Below, one piece after another: positions 52,469 through 59,677 of a DNA stretch of 64,000 nucleotides. Origin of the DNA: Acidimicrobiales bacterium. Its GTDB lineage: Bacteria > Actinomycetota > Acidimicrobiia > Acidimicrobiales > Aldehydirespiratoraceae. The DNA is taken from assembly GCA_040219515.1 (NCBI GenBank), contig JAVJSI010000007.1, positions 62,001 through 126,000 of the forward strand. Reading direction: 5' to 3'. The notes under the pieces were generated by a model, which had not been told where the DNA came from, did not search any database, and saw nothing but the letters and a program-made list of their open reading frames with translations. The position numbers and the translations under genes are program-made. How positions within the stretch are numbered: the first letter of the stretch is position 1; each line of letters begins with the position of its first letter.

Positions 52469-52971
52469 TGAACGCACCCACCGACCAGTACCTCCGCGAC
52501 CGACTCGCCATACTCGACACGGTGACGGCGTACTTCATCGCCATCGATCATCGCGAGTTCGACCGGCTCGATCAGGTCTTCTCGGCCGACGCCGTCGCCG
52601 ACTTCGACGGCAAGGCGGTCGGGCCCGGCCTCGAGGCGATCATCGACTTCGTCGCCGGCCGGGGCAAGATCGACTACCCGGTCGACATCCAGAACCTCCA
52701 GCTCTCCCAGCATCAGATCTCGAATCACGTGGTCCGGATCGACGGCGACACGGGCTGGTCGGAGACCTATGCGGTGGCCTATCTCGTCGACCGGCCCGAC
52801 TCGGGGCCCCGCATGCGGACGCGGGGCCTCCGGTACCAGGACGTCCTGACCCGTACCGCCGACGGCTGGCGGGTCAGCGACCGGACCCACGTGTGCGACT
52901 GGATGCGTCTCGACGCACTCGAATGGGCCGCCACCGGCATCACTCCCCTCCCCGACCAGCTCCGGTCCTGA
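52468..52971 (+). CDS. SnoaL-like / NTF2-fold protein
   Basis: A 167-residue SnoaL_4-type protein: I-L-D-T-V-T-A-Y-F-I-A-I-D-H-R-E-F-D-R-L-D-Q-V-F near the N-terminus, Q-I-S-N-H-V-V-R-I-D-G-D and D-G-W-R-V-S-D-R-T-H-V-C-D-W at the end. The I-D-H-R-E-F-D pattern matches the family's cavity Asp/His region. With the 48.5 kb member it makes a pair of SnoaL-like proteins on either side of the second lipoprotein gene. It starts within the stop codon of the SDR gene. The exact reaction (dehydration, isomerisation or ring closure) cannot be told. Confidence 0.8.
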   Translation: MNAPTDQYLRDRLAILDTVTAYFIAIDHREFDRLDQVFSADAVADFDGKAVGPGLEAIIDFVAGRGKIDYPVDIQNLQLSQHQISNHVVRIDGDTGWSETYAVAYLVDRPDSGPRMRTRGLRYQDVLTRTADGWRVSDRTHVCDWMRLDALEWAATGITPLPDQLRS

Positions 52972-52995
52972 GCGTCCGGTCCCGAAAGGACGAAC

Positions 52996-53478
52996 ATGGC
53001 ACACATCGGCATTCCCGACGGCGACGGCCTCGAACGCGAACGCATCTGGCAGCACAAGCCGGCGGTGGGCGCCGCGCTCACCCAGCTGGCCGTGGCCCTC
53101 TACACCGACAGCCTGCTCTCGGTGCGCGAGCAGGAACTGGCCCGCATGCGGGTCGTGGTCATCAACGGGTGCCACTATTGAATGCAGTCCCGTGTCTCGC
53201 AGTCTGCGGGATCTGACGATCTGTGGTCCGAAGAGGACGAGGACGCGATCAATCACGTCCTGATGTGGCCGGACTGGCCCGGATTCAGCGACCGGGAACG
53301 GATACTGATCGAGTACGCCGAGCGGTTCGTCGAGGACCACAACTCTCTCGACGCGGCGTTCTACGGCCGGCTTCGGTCGATCCTCAGCGATGCCGAGATC
53401 GTGGAGGCAACCGCCCTGATCGGCCGCCATCTGGCGTTCGGGCGCCTGTCGCACGTGCTCGCCCTCGACACGACCTGA
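52996..53478 (+). CDS. Carboxymuconolactone decarboxylase/AhpD-like protein with in-frame UGA (probable selenoprotein, Cys-x-x-Sec)
   Basis: Reading through the TGA at 53179-53181 gives a 160-residue CMD/AhpD-like protein. Residues 44-62 run R-E-Q-E-L-A-R-M-R-V-V-V-I-N-G-C59-H-Y-[UGA62]. In this family the segment is normally I-N-G-C-x-Y-C-x-x-x-R, so the UGA replaces the second, redox-active Cys of the CxxC pair. Downstream, in the same frame, the family continues with W-P-x-W-P-G-F-S-D-R-E-R-I-L-I-E-Y-A-E-R-F, then D-A-E-I-V-E-A-T-A-L-I-G-R-H-L-A-F-G-R. An 8-bp stem-loop sits 12 nt after the UGA. CMD/AhpD-like proteins are a known bacterial selenoprotein family, mostly thiol peroxidase or disulfide-exchange enzymes. 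AAAGGA precedes the ATG. Alternative: a nonsense mutation. No sel genes are in the window. Confidence 0.8.
53182..53217 (+). promoter_or_regulatory. Candidate bacterial SECIS stem-loop
   Basis: GUCUCGCA (53194-53201) pairs with UGCGGGAU (53205-53212): eight pairs, two of them G-U, closing a three-base loop G-U-C. The loop G is the 21st base after the UGA, inside the 16-37 nt window of the published bSECIS model, which also asks for a G among the first loop bases. The GCA-GUC-UGC top resembles the apical hairpin of E. coli fdhF. A lower GUC/GAC stem (53187-53189 with 53215-53217) can extend it. Confidence 0.72.
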
Positions 53479-53522
53479 CCGCCGTCGCCGGAACCACACC
53501 AATGATCTAGTAATTTGACGTC

Positions 53523-54293
53523 ATGGCCCGACCCCAATCGCAACGACGATCGCCACGCCTGGCCGAGGACGTCGCCAACCAGCTCCGGGGTCGGATCCTG
53601 GCCGGCGAGTTCGCGGAAACCGAGTCGCTCCCCACGCAGGACCGACTGGTCGAGGAATACCGCGTCAGTCTGCCGTCGGTTCGGGAAGCCCTTCGCATCC
53701 TCGAGACCGAGGGCCTCCTCACCGTGCTGCGGGGAAAGGTCGGCGGCTCGGTCGTCCACGTTCCGCAGACGAAGAAGGTCGGGTACATGCTGGGCCTGGT
53801 TCTCGAATCCCGGGGGGTCGAGGTCGACGAGGTGCTGTCGGCCATCGCCCAGGTCGAGCCGCTCTGCGCCGCGGCCTGCGCCCGCCGCGAGGACCGGCTC
53901 ACCACCGTGGTCCCCGAACTCGAGGAGATCCAGGCGGCGTCCACTGTCGCCATCGACGATCCCGCCGCCTTCGCCCGCGCCGCCCGCCGATTCCACGAGG
54001 TGCTGGTCGAGGGATGCGGCAACCAGCCCCTGGTCGTCATCGTCGGCGCCCTCGAGGCGCTCTGGTCGGGACAGGTGGAGACCGCGGGCGACAAGATCGA
54101 CTTCGGTGCCTTCCCCGAGGTCACGACCCGTGAGGCATCGCTCGAAGAGCACCGTCAGATGATCGACCACATCGCGGCCGGCGATCCCGAGAAGGCCGCG
54201 GCCGCAGCGCAGGCCCACAACCACGACCCGGGTCGACACCAGCTCTCGGGGCAGTCCGTGCTCGTCTCGGCCGAACCGCTGCGCGAGTCCTGA
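53523..54293 (+). CDS. FadR/GntR family regulator with FCD domain
   Basis: A 256-residue FadR-subfamily GntR regulator. The winged helix spans residues 12-80, with L-A-E-D-V-A-N-Q-L-R-G-R-I-L, L-P-T-Q-D-R-L-V-E-E-Y-R-V-S-L-P-S-V-R-E-A-L-R-I-L and the wing G-K-V-G-G-S-V-V. The FCD ligand domain (about 95-235) has the metal-binding pattern F-H-E-V-L-V ... E-H-R-Q-M-I-D-H-I-A-A-G-D. It is 44 bp from the CMD gene and has its own TAGTAAT box just upstream. Its gene is flanked by the importer/SDR operon and the acyl-CoA ligase operon, so either could be its target; FCD ligands are often acids or acyl-CoAs. Confidence 0.9.
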   Translation: MARPQSQRRSPRLAEDVANQLRGRILAGEFAETESLPTQDRLVEEYRVSLPSVREALRILETEGLLTVLRGKVGGSVVHVPQTKKVGYMLGLVLESRGVEVDEVLSAIAQVEPLCAAACARREDRLTTVVPELEEIQAASTVAIDDPAAFARAARRFHEVLVEGCGNQPLVVIVGALEALWSGQVETAGDKIDFGAFPEVTTREASLEEHRQMIDHIAAGDPEKAAAAAQAHNHDPGRHQLSGQSVLVSAEPLRES

Positions 54294-54306
54294 CCCTCTG
54301 GCGCGG

Positions 54307-55863
54307 TCAGGCGTCGAAGTCCCGGCGCAACCGGTGTTTCTGGATCTTTCCCGATGCGGTGGCGGGCAACTCGTCGAGCACCTCGAGCAGCTCGGGCAGC
54401 TTGTAGGTGGCGAGCCCCTTCTCTCGGAGACGTTCGACCGCGGTTGCCAGCGTGAGTTGGGCACCGTCGACCAGGGTTACGAACGCAGCCATGCGTTCGC
54501 CGAGCCGCGGGTCGGCGAGACCGACCACCGCACAGCGTTCGACTTCTGCGAAGTCGAGCAGCATCTCCTCGATCTCACGAGGGGCGATGTTCAGCCCACC
54601 GCGGATGATGATCTCCTTCTTGCGGCCCACGATCGAGAGGGATCCGTCGTCGTCCAGCACACCGAGGTCGCCGCTGCGCACCCAGTTGTCGTCGAGGAAG
54701 GTCGCCGCGGTGCGCTCGGGATCATCGTAGTAGCCGAGCGCGTTCTGCGGGCTCTGGACCTCGATCTCGCCGGGTGCGCCCGGTTCGAGGAGTTCGCCGT
54801 CGTCGCCGCGGATGCGGATGGCGACTCCGGGCAGGGCGACGCCATCGGTGTGCAGCCGGGCCGCCTCGGGCCGGTCGGGGCGATTGCACGACACGACCAG
54901 CGCCTCGGTCGACCCGTAGAGACGCTGTACACCGATGCCACGTCGCCGGGCGGCCGTGACCAACTCGGGTGGCACCGCCGCACCACCGCAGGCGAAGGAG
55001 GTGAGCTCCGGGAGTTGCTCGTTGCGGTCGCCGAGCACCCGCACGAGGTCCTGGAGGAACGTGGTGGCGGCCAGCGTGTAGGAGGCGCCGAAGCGACGCA
55101 CCAGGCTGATGGCGATCGCAGGGTCCCACTCGTCCTGCAGGATCAGCGGGAAACCGTGGAAGAGGGCGAACCGCAGCCCGAAGTTGAACCCGGTCGAGTG
55201 GCCCACGGGCGAGGGCATCCAGACGACCGCATCGTCGTCGAGCCCGAGGAACTCCCGGAACGACCGCACACCGGCGTTCGTGGTCTGCTCGGAGTGCAGC
55301 ACGCCCTTCGGCGTCGATTCGGTGCCCGAGCTGAAGATGAGCTCGGACCATGCCGAAGCCCCCGGCTCGGGCGCCGTGATCGCCGAGGCGTCCTGCGGGT
55401 CGGCTCGCAGCTGGTCGAGGAATTCGTCGCCATCGACCACCACATGGGAGAACCGACCCGCTCCCCCACCCTGGAGCGAGTCGATCATCGGTCGATGGTC
55501 GAAGCGACGATGGACGGCCGGCGTCACGACCGCCCGGGGTGTCGCCGTGCTGAAGATGTGGTCGAGCTCGCGCTCGCGATAGTTCGGCAACAGCGTGTTG
55601 ATCACCAGACCCAAGCGCAGCGCGGCCAGGGCCACGACCGCCGTCTCGTAGCGATTGGGGAGCTGCACCGACAGCACGTCACCGGGAACCAGCCCGTCAC
55701 GCTCGAGGGCGGTGGCGAAAGCGACCGAATCGGCGAGCAGTTGGCCCCGGCTGTGGCGACGCGAACCCTCGCGGTCGACGACCGCCAGGGCCTGCGGGTC
55801 CGCAGCCGCGTGCGCGGTGAAGTGCTGCCACAACGTGTCGTCGTTCCATCCCGGCCGCGTCAT
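54307..55863 (-). CDS. AMP-forming acyl-CoA synthetase
   Basis: A 518-residue AMP-dependent synthetase/ligase. Motifs: F-S-S-G-T-E-S-T-P-K-G (P-loop, near 184-194), Y-G-S-T-E-A-L (near 320), W-V-R-S-G-D-L-G and G-R-K-K-E-I-I-I-R-G-G-L-N-I (hinge), and the C-terminal A-S-G-K-I-Q-K-H with the catalytic Lys. It resembles medium-chain or cyclohexanecarboxylate-CoA ligases. It activates an acid for the beta-oxidation-like genes upstream. The ATG at 55863 has GGAGAGG 5 nt before it and overlaps the enoyl-CoA hydratase stop. Convergent with the FadR gene. Confidence 0.9.
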   Translation of the reverse strand: MTRPGWNDDTLWQHFTAHAAADPQALAVVDREGSRRHSRGQLLADSVAFATALERDGLVPGDVLSVQLPNRYETAVVALAALRLGLVINTLLPNYRERELDHIFSTATPRAVVTPAVHRRFDHRPMIDSLQGGGAGRFSHVVVDGDEFLDQLRADPQDASAITAPEPGASAWSELIFSSGTESTPKGVLHSEQTTNAGVRSFREFLGLDDDAVVWMPSPVGHSTGFNFGLRFALFHGFPLILQDEWDPAIAISLVRRFGASYTLAATTFLQDLVRVLGDRNEQLPELTSFACGGAAVPPELVTAARRRGIGVQRLYGSTEALVVSCNRPDRPEAARLHTDGVALPGVAIRIRGDDGELLEPGAPGEIEVQSPQNALGYYDDPERTAATFLDDNWVRSGDLGVLDDDGSLSIVGRKKEIIIRGGLNIAPREIEEMLLDFAEVERCAVVGLADPRLGERMAAFVTLVDGAQLTLATAVERLREKGLATYKLPELLEVLDELPATASGKIQKHRLRRDFDA

Positions 55864-56660
55864 GCGCCTCTCCATTCCGGCGGTCGTTTCTCGAGGAAGG
55901 CGACCAGTCCTTCGGTGGCATCCGCGCTGGTGGTCGCGTAGTCCTCGACGACGTCCATCTCTGCTTGCAATGCCTCGGGCCGATCCATCTCCTGGGAGAT
56001 GCGGATGAGCTCCCTCATCCGGCGCACGGCCAACGCGCTGTGGCCGGCGACATCATCGGCCATCGCCTCGACGCGGGAGACGAGTTCGTCGGGCGCCACC
56101 GATGCGACCACGAGCCCGATGGCCGCCGCTTCGTCACCGGTGATCGTGCGTCCGGTGAGGAGCAGGTCCTTCGCGTGCTGCAGGCCGACGGCCCGGCAGA
56201 GCCGCTGGCTCCCGCCCGCGCCCGGCAGCTGGCCGAAGTTCAGGTGTCCGTCGGCGATGGCGGCCGACGACGAGGCGACGAGCAGATCACAGGCGAGGGC
56301 GAGCTCGAGACCGCCGGCGACGCAGGCGCCGTTGATCATCGCGATGCTCACGAAGTCGGCGGCCTCGAGTTGATCGCAGACCCGACCGAACGTCTCGAGG
56401 AATCGCCGGAACGCAGCTGCGTCGCGATAGAGCTCGACATAGCCCTCGAGATCGCCGCCGGCGGAGAACGCCCGACCGGCGCCGGTGACCACGACCACGC
56501 GCACGGCCGGATCGTCCGACGCGCGCTCGATCCGTTCCTCGAGTGCGGCGATCGTCGCCTTGTCGATCGGGTTGAGCTTGTCGGGCCGTTGCAGGGTGAG
56601 CGTGCGGACGACGGCCCCCCGGTCGGTGGTGCGGTCGGCGACCGCGACGAGTTCGGTCAC
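55860..56660 (-). CDS. Enoyl-CoA hydratase/isomerase (crotonase family)
   Basis: A 266-residue crotonase-fold protein. L-T-L-Q-R-P-D-K-L-N-P-I opens the fold, F-S-A-G-G-D-L and I-N-G-A-C-V-A-G-G-L-E-L form the oxyanion hole, and the expected Glu sites appear as F-G-Q-L-P-G-A-G-G-S-Q and L-T-G-R-T-I. In classic hydratases the two catalytic residues are Glu; here the first position reads A-G-G-L-E-L-A (no obvious Glu base), so the reaction may be isomerisation, ring cleavage or hydrolysis. GTG start overlaps the stop of the DUF35 gene. Confidence 0.87.
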   Translation of the reverse strand: MTELVAVADRTTDRGAVVRTLTLQRPDKLNPIDKATIAALEERIERASDDPAVRVVVVTGAGRAFSAGGDLEGYVELYRDAAAFRRFLETFGRVCDQLEAADFVSIAMINGACVAGGLELALACDLLVASSSAAIADGHLNFGQLPGAGGSQRLCRAVGLQHAKDLLLTGRTITGDEAAAIGLVVASVAPDELVSRVEAMADDVAGHSALAVRRMRELIRISQEMDRPEALQAEMDVVEDYATTSADATEGLVAFLEKRPPEWRGA

Positions 56661-57046
56661 GATGCCACCCGCCCCGTCTCGGCGACGAACTCCAGTCGAC
56701 GGCCGCCGTCGGCGAGGCGCGGGTAGGTGGCCTGAAGGGGAAGACCGTCGGCGAGATCGGCCGGGTCCACGGCCACCCGGGCGACGATGCGGGCGCCCTC
56801 GGGTACGTCGACGAGCCCGACCACATAGGGCGTCTCGTCGGCGAAGGCCGGGTCGAAGGCGATGTGGCAGACGGTCCACGAGTAGAGCGTGCCGCGGCCA
56901 CACGACTCGACGACGGCACCGTGTTCGTGTCCGCAGTGGGGGCAGCCGGGCATCGGTGGGTAGGCGGCCCGGGCGCACGACGAACACACCCGGACGAGCA
57001 GTCGCTCGTCGTCGATCCCGTCCCGGAAGAACTGCACGTCGCTCAT
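56657..57046 (-). CDS. Zn-ribbon/OB-fold protein (DUF35)
   Basis: A 129-residue rubredoxin-like zinc ribbon plus OB-fold. Cysteines C-S-S-C (near 21-24) and C-P-H-C (near 35-38) bind zinc, and the OB strand series G-T-L-Y-S-W-T-V and Y-V-V-G-L-V-D-V-P-E-G follows. DUF35 proteins form complexes with thiolase-like partners and channel acyl-CoA in retro-aldol or thiolytic side-chain degradation. The partner thiolase is directly upstream, with an ATGA overlap. Together they would release acetyl- or propionyl-CoA. Confidence 0.88.
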   Translation of the reverse strand: MSDVQFFRDGIDDERLLVRVCSSCARAAYPPMPGCPHCGHEHGAVVESCGRGTLYSWTVCHIAFDPAFADETPYVVGLVDVPEGARIVARVAVDPADLADGLPLQATYPRLADGGRRLEFVAETGRVAS

Positions 57047-58203
57047 CGTCGTACCAACACCATCGCCGACCCGTCCTGCAATGCGCCCGAGGTGACCACG
57101 GCGACCTCGGCGTCGGCCACCTGGCGATCGCCGCCCCGACCCTGGAGCTGGATCACCGCCTCGGCCACGGTGTTCATGCCGTGGAGGTACCCCTCGTTGA
57201 GGAGGCCACCGTTGGTGTTCGTCGGCAGCGAGCCACCGGGAGCCGTCGCGCCCGACCGAACGAGGTCGCCGGCGCCGCCGCGTTCGGCGAATCCGAGGCC
57301 CTCGAGCGCGAACAGCACCACGCTGGAGAAGCAATCGTAGAGCTCGGCGACGTCGACGTCGGCGGGGCCCAGACCGGCGATGTCCCAGAGCCGGTCGGCC
57401 AACAGCGATGTGTAGTTGCGGCTCAGGTCGGGCCATGTGGCCATGTCGGCCATGTCGAGCCCGCCGCCGCCACCGAGCGAGTAGGCACCGGCTTCGATGC
57501 CGATACCGGGATGCGGCGCATCGAGCGCGGCCCGCGAAGAGGTGAGCACCAGCGCGCACCCGCCGTCGACCTCGGTGGTGCAGTCGACGGCCCTCAGCGG
57601 GTCGGCCACATAGGGGGATTCGTGGTGCAACTCGAGCGTCATCGGCGTGCGCCGGAACGCCCGTTCGTTGCGCGCCGCCCACTCCCGTTGCGCAATGGTG
57701 ACCGCGGCGAGGTCGTCCTCGGTCGCGCCGGTCTCGATCATGAACCGGCGGGCCCACATGGCGATGGCCTGCGGATACGCGGTGAGCCCGGCGTCGTGGC
57801 GCAGGTCGGCGGCATCGCCCGGCGCCCGGGCGCTCCCCACCCGCTGCCCGCTGCGCCCGTTGAGCGCTCGATACACCACGATGTTCTCGGCCACGCCCAT
57901 GCCGATCATCGACGCGGCGTGGGTGGTGAGGTAGCACGGCGCCTGCCCGGCGAGCCCCGAGTCGAGTGTGTGGGCGAGGGTGCCCATGCCGAGCACCGAG
58001 GCCACCGCCTGGGCCGGCACCGAGTCCCCGAGGTACTGGTAGGTCACCACACCGTCGATGTCGCCCGGCGTGAGCCCGGCATCGGCGATGGCGGCCCGGC
58101 AGGCATCGGCAGCCACGGCGAGCACCGAGCGACCGGAGTTCTTCGACAGTTCGGTGAACCCGACCCCGGTGATGCAGGCGTCGCGGTACGGCAAGCTCGT
58201 CAC
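57043..58203 (-). CDS. Thiolase-like acetyl-CoA acetyltransferase (SCP-x type)
   Basis: A 386-residue thiolase-superfamily protein of the SCP-x/Ltp2-like branch. C-I-T-G-V-G-F-T-E-L at the N-terminus, the Cys-containing Q-A-P-C-Y-L-T-T-H-A-A in the nucleophile region, Y-D-C-F-S-S-V-V-L-F-A-L-E-G-L-G near 290 and N-E-G-Y-L-H-G-M-N with the catalytic His are visible. Branch members pair with DUF35 proteins in steroid or aromatic side-chain cleavage. GTG at 58203 has GGGGATGAGAAC upstream. It is the first gene of the thiolase-DUF35-hydratase-ligase operon; the 73 bp before it hold a TTATGCT-like -10. Confidence 0.87.
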   Translation of the reverse strand: MTSLPYRDACITGVGFTELSKNSGRSVLAVAADACRAAIADAGLTPGDIDGVVTYQYLGDSVPAQAVASVLGMGTLAHTLDSGLAGQAPCYLTTHAASMIGMGVAENIVVYRALNGRSGQRVGSARAPGDAADLRHDAGLTAYPQAIAMWARRFMIETGATEDDLAAVTIAQREWAARNERAFRRTPMTLELHHESPYVADPLRAVDCTTEVDGGCALVLTSSRAALDAPHPGIGIEAGAYSLGGGGGLDMADMATWPDLSRNYTSLLADRLWDIAGLGPADVDVAELYDCFSSVVLFALEGLGFAERGGAGDLVRSGATAPGGSLPTNTNGGLLNEGYLHGMNTVAEAVIQLQGRGGDRQVADAEVAVVTSGALQDGSAMVLVRR

Positions 58204-58276
58204 GTTCTCATCCCCACGGAAGCATAACCTCTAAACATTGGAAGATACAGTAGGTGCCGCGGGGCCCGACACCCGG

Positions 58277-59191
58277 TCACGGCCGAAGGCCCTCGGCGCG
58301 GTCCACGCCGTCCACGCCGAGCTGGCCGACGAGCGCCTCCACCAGGGTGTCGTCGCTCGTGAGCCGCGGGGCTCGCGGCCACCCGCCGGGAGCGCCGAGC
58401 GCCCGCAGCGCGGCCTTGGTGCCCACGATGCCACCGGCGGCCTGCGTGGCCCGGAACATCCGGATGAGCCGGGCGTAACGGCGCGCCATTGCATCGGCAT
58501 CGCCTCGCTGGTGGGCATCGATGAGTGACACGCAGAGCTTCGGGACCAGGTTTCCCTCGGAACTCAGGTAACCCTGCGCACCGAGGGCGAGCGCAGTGAG
58601 GGCGTGCATCGGGCCACCCACGTGGACGTCGACGGCGCCGTCGATCGCATCGATCACCCGGGAGAGATAGCCGACGTCGCCGGTGGTCACGTTGAGACCG
58701 ATCACCTGGTCGTACTCACGTGCCGCGTCGACCAGCAAGCCGACCGGGTAGAGATAGCCGACCGACTGGTGCGTGGAGATGACCACGGGACACTCGACGG
58801 CATCGAGAACCGTGTGCAGGTAGGTGCTCAGCTCCTCGGGCCGGGGCGAATAGCCGTGTCCGAGGTCGAGCGAGTAGAGCTGCATCGCGTCGAGTCCGAC
58901 CTCGGTGGTCATCCGCCCCAGGGCGATCGCCTCGTGGGCCGTGCGCGGTTCCACACCCATGACCCGCACCGGCACATGTCCCGACAGCTCCTCTCCTGCG
59001 ATCTCCATGACCCGGCGCACCTCGTCGACGGTCAGCGTGTAGCCCTCGCCGCTACCGCTGCCGGCGACGTAGACACCGATGCCGCTGTCGCGCAGCCGGC
59101 CCAGGTGGCCACGGAAGCCGACCTCGTCGAGCCGACCGTCCTCGGTGAAGGGCGTCAGGCTGATCACGAACGTGCTGGAGGGGTTGGCCAT
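58277..59191 (-). CDS. Dihydrodipicolinate-synthase-family protein lacking the Schiff-base Lys
   Basis: A 304-residue TIM-barrel protein of the DapA/N-acetylneuraminate lyase family. The phosphate/carboxylate loop reads G-S-G-S-G-E (usual G-T-T-G-E) near 45-49 and the rest of the barrel aligns well. The catalytic Lys, normally in I-G-I-K-x-x-x-G-D, is N167 here (I-G-L-N-V-T-T-G-D), and the usual Y-N-x-P Tyr motif reads S-T-H-Q-S. So it cannot use the normal Schiff-base mechanism. A TAGGCT box 6 nt before the ATG suggests a leaderless message. Its gene ends 73 bp from the thiolase gene. Confidence 0.8.
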   Translation of the reverse strand: MANPSSTFVISLTPFTEDGRLDEVGFRGHLGRLRDSGIGVYVAGSGSGEGYTLTVDEVRRVMEIAGEELSGHVPVRVMGVEPRTAHEAIALGRMTTEVGLDAMQLYSLDLGHGYSPRPEELSTYLHTVLDAVECPVVISTHQSVGYLYPVGLLVDAAREYDQVIGLNVTTGDVGYLSRVIDAIDGAVDVHVGGPMHALTALALGAQGYLSSEGNLVPKLCVSLIDAHQRGDADAMARRYARLIRMFRATQAAGGIVGTKAALRALGAPGGWPRAPRLTSDDTLVEALVGQLGVDGVDRAEGLRP

Positions 59192-59197
59192 GGGCCG

Positions 59198-59203
59198 AGC
59201 CTA
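59198..59203 (-). promoter_or_regulatory. -10 box TAGGCT of a probable leaderless transcript
   Basis: TAGGCT on the minus strand is followed by exactly 6 nt and the ATG of the DapA-family gene at 59191. TTGGAG stands close upstream but too near for a standard -35. Confidence 0.5.
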
Positions 59204-59279
59204 TGTTCTCCAATCCTATGAGGAATGGCCTGAAGGGCCTGGCGGGCCTTCCGCTTCGTTGACAGCCGTCCCGACCGGG

Positions 59280-59582
59280 CTACTGGTCGAGCGACGTCAA
59301 CAGATCACCAATGGTGTGCTGGTCCTCGAGGGGGTGACGAAGCGATTGCTCGTCGTTGACGACATAGCGGTTTCGCCGCCCCACCTTCTCACTTCGCAGG
59401 TAGCCCTCTTCCTCGAGCTCGTGGATGATCCGCTGCACTGCGCCGACCGTGACCCCGACCGCGTAGGCGATGTCACGCTGACGGGCCTCGGGGTTTCGGG
59501 CGATGGCGATGAGCACATGGGCGTAGTTGGTGAGGAACGTCCACGAGGGGATCTTGGTTTCCGGCGCTTCGAACATCGTCAT
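59280..59582 (-). CDS. Small winged-helix transcriptional regulator
   Basis: A 100-residue protein consisting of little more than a winged helix: the helices A-R-Q-R-D-I-A-Y-A-V-G-V-T-V-G-A-V-Q-R-I-I-H-E-L with E-G-Y-L-R-S-E and the wing G-R-R-N-R-Y. It resembles ArsR/MarR-type single-domain regulators. It is divergent from the CoA-transferase gene with 95 bp between the starts, and convergent-side neighbour of the DapA-family gene. In the gap, CAGGT occurs twice as a direct repeat (near 59618 and 59632 on the minus strand), a possible binding site. It probably controls the CoA-transferase/thiolase operon. Confidence 0.8.
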   Translation of the reverse strand: MTMFEAPETKIPSWTFLTNYAHVLIAIARNPEARQRDIAYAVGVTVGAVQRIIHELEEEGYLRSEKVGRRNRYVVNDEQSLRHPLEDQHTIGDLLTSLDQ

Positions 59583-59677
59583 TCAGTCACACCCATCACA
59601 AGGGCCACTCGTTGACACCTGTATCAGATTACCTGCATTTCTATTCATATTTCAACTCCAGCCTATATGGTGGACGA

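Noticed and set aside
53182-53478. A separate 98-residue gene starting with the ATG directly after the TGA
   Set aside because: It has no ribosome-binding site, lacks the start of the CMD fold, and continues the upstream frame exactly. One read-through gene explains the data better.
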